From Nocardioides coralli (GTDB taxonomy: Bacteria > Actinomycetota > Actinomycetes > Propionibacteriales > Nocardioidaceae): a stretch of 64,000 nt of DNA. The notes below the pieces were generated by a model. That model searched no databases and was not told where the DNA came from. It saw nothing but the letters and a program-made list of their open reading frames with translations. Below, one piece after another: positions 10,083 through 21,959 of this stretch. Positions within the stretch are counted from its first letter, which is position 1. Every line of letters starts with the position of its first letter. The stretch lies in assembly GCF_019880385.1 (NCBI RefSeq), contig NZ_CP082273.1, positions 992,001 to 1,056,000 on the forward strand, written 5' to 3'. Position numbers and translations under genes: made by a program.

Positions 10083-11693
10083 GTGGCGCTCGACAGCTGG
10101 GGTCGGCAGCGGGCAGCCGCGGCGCTGACCCGCGCCCTCACGGTGTGGCGCCGCTCGATCCAGGTCCGGGTCGTGGCGAGCACCGTGGTGCTGTCGGCGG
10201 TGGTGATCGGGGCGGTCTTCTGGTTCCTCCTGCAGCAGACGCGCGACGGGCTGCTCGAGCAGTCCGAGCGCGCGGCCGTCACGGAGGCAACCCGGGTGAC
10301 CGAGGAGGCCCGGCAGCGGCTGCGTGCCGTACCGCCGACCGAGACCGACGCCCCCCAGCAGCTGGCGGACCTCGTGGAGCCGATCATCGCCCTCGGCGAG
10401 ACCCGGGAGTTCGCGGTCGTGCTGAGCGGACCCGCGGGGGAGTCGCGGATCGCCGACAGCGCCCAGTACACCCCGCGCCTGGACACCTCGAGCGTGCCCG
10501 ACTCCCTGGAGTCCCACTTCCAGGGCCTCGCCGGAACCGCGTTCACCTACACCGAGATCCGGCGCTCCACCGAGGACGGATCACTCGACCGCGAGCCCGG
10601 GATCGTCGTGGGGTCGCAGGTGCGGCTCCCGGCCGACTCGCGCACCTACACGCTCTACTACCTCTTCCCGTTGACCGAGGAGGGTCGCACCCTCGGCCTG
10701 CTGGGGCGAGCCATGCTGACCGCAGCCGGTCTGCTGCTGCTCCTGGTGGCAGCCCTGACCTGGCTGGTGACGCGCCAGGTGGTGACGCCGGTGCGGATGG
10801 CCCGCCGGGTGGCGGAGCGGCTGGCCGCGGGGCAGCTGCAGGAGCGGCTGAAGGTGTCCGGTGAGGACGACCTGGCGCGGCTGGCGACCTCCTTCAACCA
10901 GATGGCGTCCAACCTGCAGCGCCAGATCCGGCAGCTGGAGGAGCTGTCCCGGATGCAGCGGCGCTTCGTGGCCGACGTCTCCCACGAGCTGCGCACACCG
11001 CTGACGACCGTGCGGATGGCCGGCGACGTGCTCCACGACGCGCGCGAGGACTTCGACCCGGTGACGGCGCGGGCCGCCGAGCTGCTCCAGACCGAGCTGG
11101 ACCGCTTCGAGCGGCTCCTGGTCGACCTGCTGGAGATCAGTCGGTTCGACGCGGGTGCAGCCGGCCTCGACCTCGACGACGTCAACCTGGTCGACGTCGC
11201 CCGACGGATGGCCGACGCCACCCTGGTGCTGGCCCAGCAGCACGGGATCCAGGTCCTCGTGGACGCACCGGACCGTCCCTGCCTGGCCGAGGCCGACGTA
11301 CGTCGGGTCGAGCGCATCGTCCGCAACCTCGTCACCAACGCCATCGACCACGCGGACAGCCGAGACATCCTGATCCGGGTCGCCGGCGACGAGCACGCCG
11401 CCGCGATCGCCGTCCGTGACCACGGGGTCGGCCTGGCCGCGGGGGAGAGCGCGTTGGTCTTCAACCGGTTCTGGCGCGCCGACCCGGCCCGGGCCCGCAC
11501 CAGCGGGGGCACCGGGCTGGGGCTGTCCATCTCGCTGGAGGACACGCACCTCCACGGCGGCTGGCTCCAGGCCTGGGGACGGCCCGGGGAGGGCTCCCAG
11601 TTCCGGCTGACGCTGCCCCGCCGGTCGGGGACCGTGCTGCGGCACAGCCCGCTCCCGCTCGTCCCCGACGACGTGAGGGAGCCGACCGGATGA
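10083..11693 (+). CDS. mtrB: Two-component sensor kinase MtrB
   Basis: The 536-residue membrane kinase partners MtrA. Two transmembrane segments (about residues 35-55 and 210-232) flank an extracytoplasmic sensor. A HAMP linker follows, then the H-box VSHELRTPLTT with phosphorylated His301, an N-box (NLVTNAIDHA) and G-boxes (DHGVGL, GGTGLGLS). The GTG at 10083 is chosen because AGGCGGGGG lies just upstream and the frame before it is antisense-like filler inside mtrA. Its stop overlaps the lpqB start (ATGA), giving a tight three-gene operon. Confidence 0.94.
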   Translation: MALDSWGRQRAAAALTRALTVWRRSIQVRVVASTVVLSAVVIGAVFWFLLQQTRDGLLEQSERAAVTEATRVTEEARQRLRAVPPTETDAPQQLADLVEPIIALGETREFAVVLSGPAGESRIADSAQYTPRLDTSSVPDSLESHFQGLAGTAFTYTEIRRSTEDGSLDREPGIVVGSQVRLPADSRTYTLYYLFPLTEEGRTLGLLGRAMLTAAGLLLLLVAALTWLVTRQVVTPVRMARRVAERLAAGQLQERLKVSGEDDLARLATSFNQMASNLQRQIRQLEELSRMQRRFVADVSHELRTPLTTVRMAGDVLHDAREDFDPVTARAAELLQTELDRFERLLVDLLEISRFDAGAAGLDLDDVNLVDVARRMADATLVLAQQHGIQVLVDAPDRPCLAEADVRRVERIVRNLVTNAIDHADSRDILIRVAGDEHAAAIAVRDHGVGLAAGESALVFNRFWRADPARARTSGGTGLGLSISLEDTHLHGGWLQAWGRPGEGSQFRLTLPRRSGTVLRHSPLPLVPDDVREPTG

Positions 11694-13420
11694 CGCGGTG
11701 GAGGAGGCTCGGCCTCGTGCTCACCGGCCTGTGCCTGCTCGGCACCGGCTGCGTCGGCATGCCCGACGAGGGGCCGGTCGTGGAGACCCAGGCCGAGGTC
11801 GACACCGGTGAGGAGCTGGGCTACTACAACGACCCGCAGTCGCCGGTCCCCGGCGAGTCGCCCACCGACATCGTCAAGCACTTCCTCGACGCGCAGGCCG
11901 CGATCCCCATCCAGACCAACACGGCCTCGGAGTTCCTGACCCGCGACTTCGCCTCGACCTGGCGCCCGCAGCAGCGGACGATCACCTATGCCGCGGCGTC
12001 GCTCCCGCAGGGCAGCAACCAGATCACGGTGGAGCTGGACGGGGCGAACCAGATCGACGGCCGGGGCCGCTGGCGCGGCAGCCTCCCCGAGCGTGCCGAG
12101 GAGCTGTCCTTCTCCATGCAGCGTGAGGACGGGGAGTGGCGGATCGCCGACGCGCCCGACGCGCTCGTGGTGCCGGAGTCCTGGTTCTCCCAGGCCTACC
12201 GACGGGTCTCGCTCTACTTCTTCGACCCCTCCGCGCGGATCCTCATCCCCGAGCCGGTCTACGTCCCCCGGGGCGAGCGACTCGCGTCTGCGCTCGTCGC
12301 CGGACTGCTGCAGGGTCCGACCGCCGGCGGCCAGGTCGAGCGGAGCTTCATCCCGTCCGGTCTGGAGGTCGACCTCTCGGTGCCGGTGACCGGCGACGGG
12401 GTCGCCGAGGTCGCGCTCACGGGCGACGGCGTCGTCCCGGCACCGCAGGACGCCCAGCTGATGGTGGCCCAGCTCGCACGAACCCTCGCGCAGGACCCCT
12501 CCCTCACGGGCTTCCGGGTCACCATCGCCGGGGAGCCCGTGGCGCTTCCCGGCGGCCGGACCACCTTCGCCATCGACCAGGGTGACTCCTTCGACGCGGA
12601 CGCCATCCAGTCGACCTCCCTGCTCTTCGGGCTGCGGGAGGGCCGGCTCGTCTCGGGTCCGCCGGACGTGCTGTCCTACGCGGACGGCCCGATGGGGGCC
12701 GAGGCGCAGGGTCTGCGCTCGGTGGGCGTCGACCTGACCGGCTCGCGCGTGGCGGGCGTCAGCGTCCAGGGTGACCGGGTGCTGGTCTCCGAGGTCCGCG
12801 ACCCCGGTGCCGACCTGACCCAGGTCGTGAGCGGGGCCGAGGACCTGCTGCCACCGGCCTGGGACTTCGCCGGGCGCCTGTGGCTGGTCGACCGGGGCGG
12901 TGGCGACGCCAGGGTGTCCGTCGTGCGCGGTCGTGAGCCGCGTGAGGTCAGGGTCCCCGGCATCACGGGGGAGGACGTCACCCACGCCATCGTCTCCCGC
13001 GACGGGTCGCGGCTCGTCGCGGTCGTGAGGGACCGTCGGGCCGACCGGGTGCTCGTCAGCCGGATCGCCTACGACGCCCGGGGCCGGCCCCGGGCCGGCA
13101 GCCGGGCCCGGGAGATCGCCTGGGACGACATCCCGCGGCCCTCGGTCATCGACCTGGCGTGGTCGTCGCCCACCTCCCTGGCCGTGCTCCACCGGCTCAA
13201 CGGCGCCTTGTCCCAGGCGCGGACCATGGCCGTCGACGGCGCGCCGGTCGGGCTCACCGGCATCGCGTCGACGTTCTCCCAACGGACCCGTGCCGTGCTG
13301 TCGACGCCGCGGGCCACCGACCCCGTCTACGTGGTGAGCCGTGCCGGCCTGGTCGACGTGCTCTCCGGCCAGCAGGTGGTGGCCGAGCCCGAGGCCAGCT
13401 TCCTCACCTACGTCGGCTGA
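11690..13420 (+). CDS. lpqB: Lipoprotein LpqB, MtrAB accessory protein
   Basis: The 576-residue protein has a lipoprotein signal peptide with Cys at the end of LCLLGTGC (about residue 21). A GerMN-type domain (about residues 190-300) and a C-terminal beta-propeller-like domain follow. LpqB modulates MtrB in mycobacteria and is nearly always the third gene of this operon. The start overlaps mtrB by ATGA. It acts on the outer face of the membrane. Confidence 0.93.
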   Translation: MTRWRRLGLVLTGLCLLGTGCVGMPDEGPVVETQAEVDTGEELGYYNDPQSPVPGESPTDIVKHFLDAQAAIPIQTNTASEFLTRDFASTWRPQQRTITYAAASLPQGSNQITVELDGANQIDGRGRWRGSLPERAEELSFSMQREDGEWRIADAPDALVVPESWFSQAYRRVSLYFFDPSARILIPEPVYVPRGERLASALVAGLLQGPTAGGQVERSFIPSGLEVDLSVPVTGDGVAEVALTGDGVVPAPQDAQLMVAQLARTLAQDPSLTGFRVTIAGEPVALPGGRTTFAIDQGDSFDADAIQSTSLLFGLREGRLVSGPPDVLSYADGPMGAEAQGLRSVGVDLTGSRVAGVSVQGDRVLVSEVRDPGADLTQVVSGAEDLLPPAWDFAGRLWLVDRGGGDARVSVVRGREPREVRVPGITGEDVTHAIVSRDGSRLVAVVRDRRADRVLVSRIAYDARGRPRAGSRAREIAWDDIPRPSVIDLAWSSPTSLAVLHRLNGALSQARTMAVDGAPVGLTGIASTFSQRTRAVLSTPRATDPVYVVSRAGLVDVLSGQQVVAEPEASFLTYVG

Positions 13421-13480
13421 CCCTCCACAAGCGGTCGCGGCCCCGTTGCGAGGGCGTCGGCTGCGTGCTGGCATCGGCGC

Positions 13481-14206
13481 GTGAGCCACGACCTGCGCGA
13501 CGCCGCGCTGGACCTGCTCCTGGGTGGCGGCTGCGTCGCCTGCGCCCGCCCCGGGCGCTCGCTGTGCCGCGGCTGCCGGGACGCCCTCCCGGTGGGGGTC
13601 CAGCCCGCCTGGCCCACGCCCACCCCGCCCGGGCTCGCACCGCCGTGGGCGGCCGGCCCCTACGACGGGGTGCTGCGCGCCGCGCTGCTGGCCCACAAGG
13701 AGCGCCACGTGGCCGGCCTCGCGGGGCCACTCGCGGTCCTGCTCGCCCGCGCGGTCCGGCAGGCGGCCGCCGGGCCGCTGCTGCTGGTCCCCGTCCCGAG
13801 CCGTCCGGGAGCCACCCGGGCCCGCGGCCACGACCCCCTCCTCGACCTGGTCCGGCGCGCCGCCGGCCTCGTCGACGGCGCCCGCGTGGCGCCGTTGCTG
13901 CGCTCCCGTGGCGGGGTGGCCGACCAGGCAGGGCTCGGCGCGGAGGAACGCGCCGACAACCTCCGGGGGTCGATGTGGTGCCCGAGCCGGTCCCTCGCGC
14001 GGCTGGCGGGACGGGCGGGCCGTGTCGTGGTCTGTGACGACGTCATCACGACCGGCGCGACGCTGCGCGAGGCACAGCGGGCGCTGGGTGCCTCCGGCGT
14101 CGAGGTCGTCGCCGTGGCGGCCGTCGCGGCCACCCGACGGCGCGCCGTCGCCAGATCGGGCGAATTGTCGCCGCGACGGCTTTCGCCACCACCCGCGGTG
14201 GACTAG
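13481..14206 (+). CDS. ComF family phosphoribosyltransferase-like protein
   Basis: This 241-residue protein has an N-terminal Cys cluster (CVAC...LCRGC, about residues 18-36) that forms the ComF zinc finger, and a C-terminal PRTase fold with the PRPP loop VVCDDVITTGATL around residue 187. ComF proteins are linked to DNA uptake in Bacillus, but in actinobacteria without obvious competence the role is open. The GTG start is 60 nt after lpqB. Mycobacteria have Rv3242c at the same spot. Confidence 0.88.
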   Translation: MSHDLRDAALDLLLGGGCVACARPGRSLCRGCRDALPVGVQPAWPTPTPPGLAPPWAAGPYDGVLRAALLAHKERHVAGLAGPLAVLLARAVRQAAAGPLLLVPVPSRPGATRARGHDPLLDLVRRAAGLVDGARVAPLLRSRGGVADQAGLGAEERADNLRGSMWCPSRSLARLAGRAGRVVVCDDVITTGATLREAQRALGASGVEVVAVAAVAATRRRAVARSGELSPRRLSPPPAVD

Positions 14207-14511
14207 CGTCTGTGCATGGAGTCCGTCCGGGTCCGTGGTTGCGTCGGTGAGACGCCCCGGGAACCCGGAGCGTCGTACCGACAAGCCGATGCCAGTCGCA
14301 GGCGAAGCGGTCCACGTAACCCCGGAGACGGGGGATCACGGTGCGGCTTAGACGTAAGTCCTGCCCCGGCGCCACGCCAGATGCGTGCCCGGCCGGGAGA
14401 AGGTCAGTAGTGGCAGAGAAGCTGCGAGAACCTCAGCAGGCGGCTGTGGGGTCGAAGACCAGGTCGGCCGGACGGACTCCGCTCACATCCCTCACCGCAC
14501 CGGAGGTTGAC
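14207..14511 (+). promoter_or_regulatory. Structured 5' leader upstream of hpf
   Basis: This 305-nt stretch has no convincing gene. It contains a hairpin at 14251-14274 (5 bp, a C-A mismatch, 4 bp, GAAC loop) and a perfect 5-bp CCCCG/CGGGG stem closed by a GAGA tetraloop at 14320-14333. A GGAGAAGG ribosome-site-like element precedes a GTG at 14410, and GGAGG (14503-14507) precedes the preferred hpf ATG. No known riboswitch family was recognised. A structured mRNA leader controlling HPF is a reasonable inference. Confidence 0.45.
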
Positions 14512-15135
14512 ATGGAAGTCGTCGTCACTGGGCGTCACATCGAGCTGTCGGAGCGCTTCCGCGAGCACGTCTCCGAGAAGCTGACCAAGCTCGAGAAGCA
14601 CGATCACCGGATCATGCGGGTCCAGGTCGAGGTCGAGAGCGAGCGGAACCCCCGCCAGCACGACCGGGCGATCAAGGTGGAGCTGACGGCGTTCTCCAAG
14701 GGCCCGGTGATCCGGGCCGAGGCGGCGGCCGAGGACAAGATGGCGGCCCTCGACCTCGCGCTGGACAAGATGGCCGCCCAGATGCGACGCGCCGCCGACC
14801 GGCGCCGCGTGCACCGCGGCCGGCCGCCGGCCTCGGTGGGGGAGACCCTCGCCGGGATGGAGACGGTGCCGCCGCCGGCGGCGGCGGCCGAGGAGGAGAC
14901 GGTCACCGAGCGCAACGTGGGTCCGATCTCGGTGACCGGGGACGGCCCGCTGGTGGTCCGCGAGAAGAGCCATCCCGCCGAACCGATGACGCTCGACCAG
15001 GCCCTCTACGAGATGGAGCTGGTCGGTCACGACTTCTACCTGTTCGTCGACAAGGAGAGCGAGCGGCCCTCGGTGGTCTACCGCCGCCGTGGCTACGACT
15101 ACGGGGTGATCTCGCTGGAGCTCGACGCCGGCTGA
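14512..15135 (+). CDS. hpf: Long-form ribosome hibernation promoting factor
   Basis: The 207-residue protein has an N-terminal S30AE domain beginning [16 protein letters not shown], a variable Ala/Glu linker (about residues 110-145), and the C-terminal dimerisation domain with [20 protein letters not shown] and a [11 protein letters not shown] strand. Long HPF pairs 70S ribosomes into inactive 100S dimers in stationary phase or stress. The ATG at 14512 has GGAGG 4 nt upstream and gives normal family length; a GTG at 14410 with its own GGAGAAGG would add 34 residues. It sits between comF and secA as in mycobacteria. Confidence 0.92.
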   Translation: MEVVVTGRHIELSERFREHVSEKLTKLEKHDHRIMRVQVEVESERNPRQHDRAIKVELTAFSKGPVIRAEAAAEDKMAALDLALDKMAAQMRRAADRRRVHRGRPPASVGETLAGMETVPPPAAAAEEETVTERNVGPISVTGDGPLVVREKSHPAEPMTLDQALYEMELVGHDFYLFVDKESERPSVVYRRRGYDYGVISLELDAG

Positions 15136-15208
15136 CCGACGTGGGGCGTGGCGGACCGCCCGTGTGCGTCCGGGCCTCCTGCGACGCGGGTCGTGTCATG
15201 ATGACGCC

Positions 15209-15889
15209 GTGGTGACCGACACAGGCGAGTCCGACGAGCCGATCCGGGTGCTGGTGGTCGACGACCAGGAGCTGTTCCGGCGGGGGCTGACGATGCTGCT
15301 CGCGGGCGAGGAGGGCATCGAGGTCGCCGGCGAGGCCGGCGACGGTGTCGAGGGCACGTCCCTGGCCGAGAGCGTCGCCCCCGACGTGGTCCTCCTCGAC
15401 GTACGCATGCCGCGTCGCTCGGGCATCGAGGCATGCCGGGCGATCAAAGAGTCGGTCCCCTCGGCGAAGATCATCATGCTCACGATGTCCGACGAGGAGG
15501 CCGACCTCTACGAGGCGGTCAAGAGCGGCGCCGCCGGGTACCTCCTCAAGGACTCCTCCATCGAGGAGGTCGCCCAGGCCATCCGCGTCGTCTCGGAGGG
15601 GCAGTCGCTGATCAGCCCGTCGATGGCCGTGAAGCTGATCGACGAGTTCAAGCAGATGTCCCGGCCGGAGAAGGGCCAGGTCCCCGGGCTGCGGCTCACC
15701 GAGCGCGAGCTCGAGGTGCTCCGGCTGGTCGCCACCGGCATGAACAACCGCGAGATCGCCCGGGAGCTGGTGATCAGCGAGAACACGGTCAAGAACCACG
15801 TGCGCAACATCCTGGAGAAGCTCCAGCTGCACTCGCGGATGGAGGCCGTGATGTACGCCGTCAAGGAAAAGCTGCTGGACCTGCCCTAG
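15209..15889 (+). CDS. NarL/FixJ-family response regulator
   Basis: The 226-residue regulator has a receiver domain (DD at 18-19, phospho-acceptor Asp64 in VVLLDVRMP, conserved Lys in YLLKDSS) and a LuxR-type HTH ([22 protein letters not shown], then [12 protein letters not shown]). No kinase is adjacent, so it is an orphan here. The GTG at 15209 lies 6 nt after a CATGAT box and 15212 is an equally possible GTG; the upstream frame to 15164 lacks support. Targets are unknown. Its position after hpf hints at stress control, which is inference. Confidence 0.88.
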   Translation: MVTDTGESDEPIRVLVVDDQELFRRGLTMLLAGEEGIEVAGEAGDGVEGTSLAESVAPDVVLLDVRMPRRSGIEACRAIKESVPSAKIIMLTMSDEEADLYEAVKSGAAGYLLKDSSIEEVAQAIRVVSEGQSLISPSMAVKLIDEFKQMSRPEKGQVPGLRLTERELEVLRLVATGMNNREIARELVISENTVKNHVRNILEKLQLHSRMEAVMYAVKEKLLDLP

Positions 15890-15948
15890 GGCAGACCGAG
15901 GAACGAGGCCGGGTCAGCCTGTCCCCGTCACGTGGTTGAGTCGTCCCC

Positions 15949-17193
15949 GTGATCGAGCTGAGCAAGGCCGAGGCACGGCGGGTCGCGCTGGCGGCCCAGG
16001 GCTTCCTCGACCCGCCGCACGCCGTCCCCACCCTGCGCACGCTCGCCCGCACCCTCGAGCGGACCAGCGTGCTCCAGGTCGACTCGGTCAACGTCCTGGC
16101 CCGCGCCCACCTGATGCCGCTCTACTCGCGGATGGGTCCCTACGACCCGGCACTGCTCGAGCGGGCGGCGAGCGGCCGCGAGCGGCGTCGCCTCGTCGAG
16201 TACTGGGCGCACGTGCAGGCCCTGATGCCGGTCGACCTCTGGCCGGCCATGCAGTTCCGGCGCGACCACTACCGCGCGCAGCGGGGCAAGTGGGGCTTCA
16301 CCGCGGACGCGAGGCTCGAGCCGGCGGTCCTGCAGGCGGTCCGCGACCGCGGACCGGTGACCGCGCGCCAGCTGGACGCCGAGTTCTCCGGCCCCCGGAC
16401 GCGCGAGCACTGGGGGTGGAACTGGTCCGACGCCCGCCAGGTGCTCGACTACCTCTACCTCGTCGGAGACGTCGCCATCGCGGGGCGCAGTCCCCAGTTC
16501 GAGGTGCGCTACGACGTTCCGGAGCGGGTGCTGCCGCGACGGGTGCTGGAGGCGCCGACGCCCAGCCCGCAGGAGTCGGCCCGCGCGCTGGTGCGTCGGG
16601 CGGCCCGGTCCCACGGGGTCGGGTCCGGCCCCTGCCTGGCCGACTACTTCCGGATGCGGTGGCAGCCCGGCAACGGCGAGGCCAACGCGCGCGAGGCGGT
16701 CGCGGACCTGGTCGAGGCGGGCGAGCTCGAGGAGGTGCGGGTGGAGGGCTGGCGCCGGCCGGCCTGGCTGCACGCCTCGGCGCGCCGGCCCCGGTCCGTG
16801 CGGGCGCGGGCGCTGCTCAGCCCCTTCGACCCGCTGGTCTGGGAGCGGACCCGCACCGAGACCCTCTTCGACTTCCACTACCGGATCGAGATCTACGTGC
16901 CGAGGCCCCAGCGGCGCTTCGGCTACTACGTGCTCCCATTCCTGCTGGGGGAGCGGATCGTCGCCCGGGTCGACCTCAAGGCCGACCGGGCTACCGGCCG
17001 GCTGCTGGTCCCGGCTGCCTTCGCCGAGCAGCACGCGCCGGAGGAGACCGCGGCCCAGCTGGCCGCCGAGCTGCGCAGCCTCGCCGGATGGCTCGGGCTG
17101 GACGAGGTCGAGGTGGGCAGCCGGGGCGACCTCGCGGCGGCGCTCGCCAGCGAGCTGAGCACTGTTTCGGACCTCACCCCGCCCGCTGGGTAG
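15949..17193 (+). CDS. Winged-helix DNA glycosylase of the AlkZ/AlkX (YcaQ) family
   Basis: The 414-residue protein matches HTH_42/YcaQ proteins, which unhook interstrand crosslinks or remove bulky alkylpurines. The catalytic triplet is QVD at residues 43-45, the Q-x-D form typical of AlkX (E. coli YcaQ) rather than the Q-x-Q of AlkZ. Other family marks are RRLVEYWAHVQALMP and LLSPFDPLVWERTR. The GTG start has no strong ribosome site. The TAG stop forms part of a TAGCAT box at 17191-17196 that probably starts secA transcription. Confidence 0.82.
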   Translation: MIELSKAEARRVALAAQGFLDPPHAVPTLRTLARTLERTSVLQVDSVNVLARAHLMPLYSRMGPYDPALLERAASGRERRRLVEYWAHVQALMPVDLWPAMQFRRDHYRAQRGKWGFTADARLEPAVLQAVRDRGPVTARQLDAEFSGPRTREHWGWNWSDARQVLDYLYLVGDVAIAGRSPQFEVRYDVPERVLPRRVLEAPTPSPQESARALVRRAARSHGVGSGPCLADYFRMRWQPGNGEANAREAVADLVEAGELEEVRVEGWRRPAWLHASARRPRSVRARALLSPFDPLVWERTRTETLFDFHYRIEIYVPRPQRRFGYYVLPFLLGERIVARVDLKADRATGRLLVPAAFAEQHAPEETAAQLAAELRSLAGWLGLDEVEVGSRGDLAAALASELSTVSDLTPPAG

Positions 17194-17196
17194 CAT
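17191..17196 (+). promoter_or_regulatory. Candidate -10 box TAGCAT for secA
   Basis: TAGCAT overlaps the stop of the glycosylase gene, 54 nt before the chosen secA start. It would give a leader of roughly 45-50 nt containing an AGGAG element. Confidence 0.4.
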
Positions 17197-17250
17197 GGCC
17201 GACGGCCCACCGGCCGATCGTCAGTGTCGACACCCAGGAGTCATCCCACC

Positions 17251-20111
<2,861 letters not shown>

Positions 20112-20115
<4 letters not shown>

Positions 20116-20612
20116 GCGAACTCCAGCGCGACCGCCTGCCAGCGGCCGGCCAGGTGCTCGAACCGTACGGCCACCGCCCGTGACCGGCGGCCGTAGCGCA
20201 CGCGGGCGCTGACCTCGGCGGTCTCGTCGTCGACCCAGCAGGTGTGCAGGCTCGCCAGCTGCGGCCGGACCTGCTGGATGCGCGCGGGGGAGCGTGGGTC
20301 GCGCACGGCGGCGGCCCGCACCAGCTGGGCCCGCCGGGCCAGGTCCTGGTAGACGCCGGGTGTGGTCCAGCGCAGCAGCTGTGCGACGGGCCGGTCGCCA
20401 CCGGCGATCTCGACGGCTGCCTGGGTGAACCGGTGGGCCCAGGCCTCCAGGCGGTCCCGCTCGCGATCGCCCGCCGTGCGGAGCAGCACCATCGGCGGCG
20501 GGTCCGCAGGCTCCGGCGGACCGCCCGCGAGGTCGAGGGCCAGCGTGCCCTGGACGCTGGCGACCGGGACGGGGTGCCGCAGCGGCACGACCTTCGGGTG
20601 GTAGGGCGACAT
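20112..20612 (-). CDS. Rv3235 family protein
   Basis: The 166-residue protein is rich in Ala, Arg and Pro. An N-terminal linker is followed by a helical segment ([20 protein letters not shown]) and a beta-rich C-terminal domain with [15 protein letters not shown] and [11 protein letters not shown], characteristic of the actinobacterial Rv3235 family. It lies 2 nt after the LysM gene on the same strand and converges on secA. Function is unknown; the C-terminal fold resembles small NTF2-like/secretion accessory domains, which is speculative. Confidence 0.75.
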
Positions 20613-20614
20613 GG

Positions 20615-21310
20615 CTACTCCTCTCCGTCGTGCTCCGGCAGCAGCAGCCGCTGGCCGGGGTGGATCAGGTCGGGATCGGCCCCGACGAGCTGGTGGTTGG
20701 CCCGGTAGATCGCGCGCCAGCGGCGGTCGACGGCCCGAGGGTCCACCCCGGTCGGCAGGGTCCGCGCGGCGAGACGCCAGAGCGAGTCGCCGGGCGCGAC
20801 CACGACGGTGCTCCGCGCGGGAGCGGGCGGTGGGCGGAGGGCGGCGGTCTGCCAGGCGGCGGCCGACGTGCGGTCGGGAACGGGGAGCCCCACGAGGTCA
20901 TCGCCCGGACCTTGCCCGGGGCCAGGGGCGCCCGCGTGGGCCGGAACCGTCAGACCTCCGACCAGGGACAGCCCGCAGGAGGCGAGCACCAGGCGGCGGA
21001 GGGCTACGGGCACCGAACCCGTCGGCGCGGGACGGTCCAGTGCCTCGAGGACCACCAGGCTGACCAGCAGCCACAACCACGACACCGCGGCCGCCGCTGC
21101 GAGCTCGCAGCCGGCCACCAGCAGGGGCGCGAAGGAGGCGCCGCCCGAGGTCGCCGTCGACCACGGGGGCGGTGACGAGGCGCCAGCAGGGAGCAACCAG
21201 GCCAGCACGGTCGCGGCCGCCGCCGTCGCGACCAGCCACACCGCCAGGCACCGTGACCGCGAGGGTGAGCTCGAGGACGACCGGGGCGGAGCGACGCGAT
21301 CCCGAGACAT
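20615..21310 (-). CDS. LysM-domain membrane protein
   Basis: The 231-residue protein has three hydrophobic stretches (about residues 23-45, 62-88 and 105-125) and a C-terminal LysM domain with VVAPGDSLWRLAARTL and IHPGQRLLLPE, so it probably binds peptidoglycan from a membrane anchor. The ATG at 21310 has GAAAGG upstream; a longer frame to 21385 would run through the repeat-bearing promoter and is rejected. It is followed by the Rv3235-like gene, likely one operon. The promoter region carries three CGTTTG repeats. Confidence 0.8.
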   Translation of the reverse strand: MSRDRVAPPRSSSSSPSRSRCLAVWLVATAAAATVLAWLLPAGASSPPPWSTATSGGASFAPLLVAGCELAAAAAVSWLWLLVSLVVLEALDRPAPTGSVPVALRRLVLASCGLSLVGGLTVPAHAGAPGPGQGPGDDLVGLPVPDRTSAAAWQTAALRPPPAPARSTVVVAPGDSLWRLAARTLPTGVDPRAVDRRWRAIYRANHQLVGADPDLIHPGQRLLLPEHDGEE

Positions 21311-21323
21311 GCCACGAACCTTT

Positions 21324-21358
21324 CGTTTGTATCCGTTTGCGTCAGTAGAGACCGTTTG
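21324..21358 (+). repeat. Three phased CGTTTG direct repeats, candidate operator
   Basis: CGTTTG occurs at 21324-21329, 21334-21339 and 21353-21358, the last two as CCGTTTG. Offsets of 10 and 19 bp place the copies on about the same helix face. They lie between the divergent LysM and 21414 genes, over the expected LysM promoter, a typical layout for a cooperative direct-repeat-binding regulator. Confidence 0.5.
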
Positions 21359-21413
21359 GGCTGCGTTGGCAACCCTCACGTCCACAGGGGCGGATGTGGC
21401 AGGCTCGCGCGCG

Positions 21414-21947
21414 ATGGACTGGGACGAACGCCTCTTCGCGGTGCTCGACGACCTCGAGCAGCAGGCGGAGGCGCTCTACGACGCCGAGCGAGAGGCTGAG
21501 CTCGCCGACCGCAGTCGTGCGGAGTACGGCGCGGTCACCGTCGCGGCGCGGTTGATGGCCTCGACCGACCGGGACCTGACGCTCCACGTGGCCGGGATCG
21601 GGACGGTGACGGGGACCCTGCGTCGCGTGGCTCGGGGGTGGCTGCTGCTCGACGCCCCCTCGGGGCACTGGGTCGTCCCCCTCGCCGGGATCGTGTCGGT
21701 GACCGGGGCGTCGGACCGGGCCGTGCCGGAGGTGGCGTGGTCCGCGCTCACCCGCCTCGGCCTGGGTTCGGCGCTGAGGCGGCTCTCAGAGGCAGGGGAG
21801 CAGTGCCTGGTCCACCGGGTCGACGGCAGCCGGCGCGAGGCGCTGCTGCGGCGCGTGGGTCAGGACTTCGTGGAGGTCGAGCCGCGTCCCGGCTGCGTGG
21901 AGCTCGTGCCGTTCACGGCACTCGCGGCCGTGCAGAGCCGGGTCTGA
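21414..21947 (+). CDS. Conserved hypothetical protein
   Basis: The 177-residue cytosolic protein has an acidic helical N-terminus (DWDERLFAVLDDLEQQAEAL), a central beta-rich region (DLTLHVAGIGTVTGTLRRV, GWLLLD) and a C-terminal beta region with VEVEPRPGCVELVPF. The alternating beta pattern suggests an Sm-like or small barrel fold, but no family is recognised. The ATG has a weak CAGGCT box 8 nt upstream. It converges on tatB with a 12-nt gap. Confidence 0.65.
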   Translation: MDWDERLFAVLDDLEQQAEALYDAEREAELADRSRAEYGAVTVAARLMASTDRDLTLHVAGIGTVTGTLRRVARGWLLLDAPSGHWVVPLAGIVSVTGASDRAVPEVAWSALTRLGLGSALRRLSEAGEQCLVHRVDGSRREALLRRVGQDFVEVEPRPGCVELVPFTALAAVQSRV

Positions 21948-21959
21948 GACGCGCTGGCG

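Noticed and set aside
10658..14284. Very long minus-strand open frame (about 1200 codons) opposite mtrB, lpqB and comF
   Set aside because: It is antisense to well-supported genes and its translation shows no domain; such frames are common in high-GC sequence because stop codons are AT-rich.
14207..14511. ydaO, cobalamin, SAM or TPP riboswitch in the hpf leader
   Set aside because: None of the conserved core motifs fit; it is listed as an unassigned structured leader instead.
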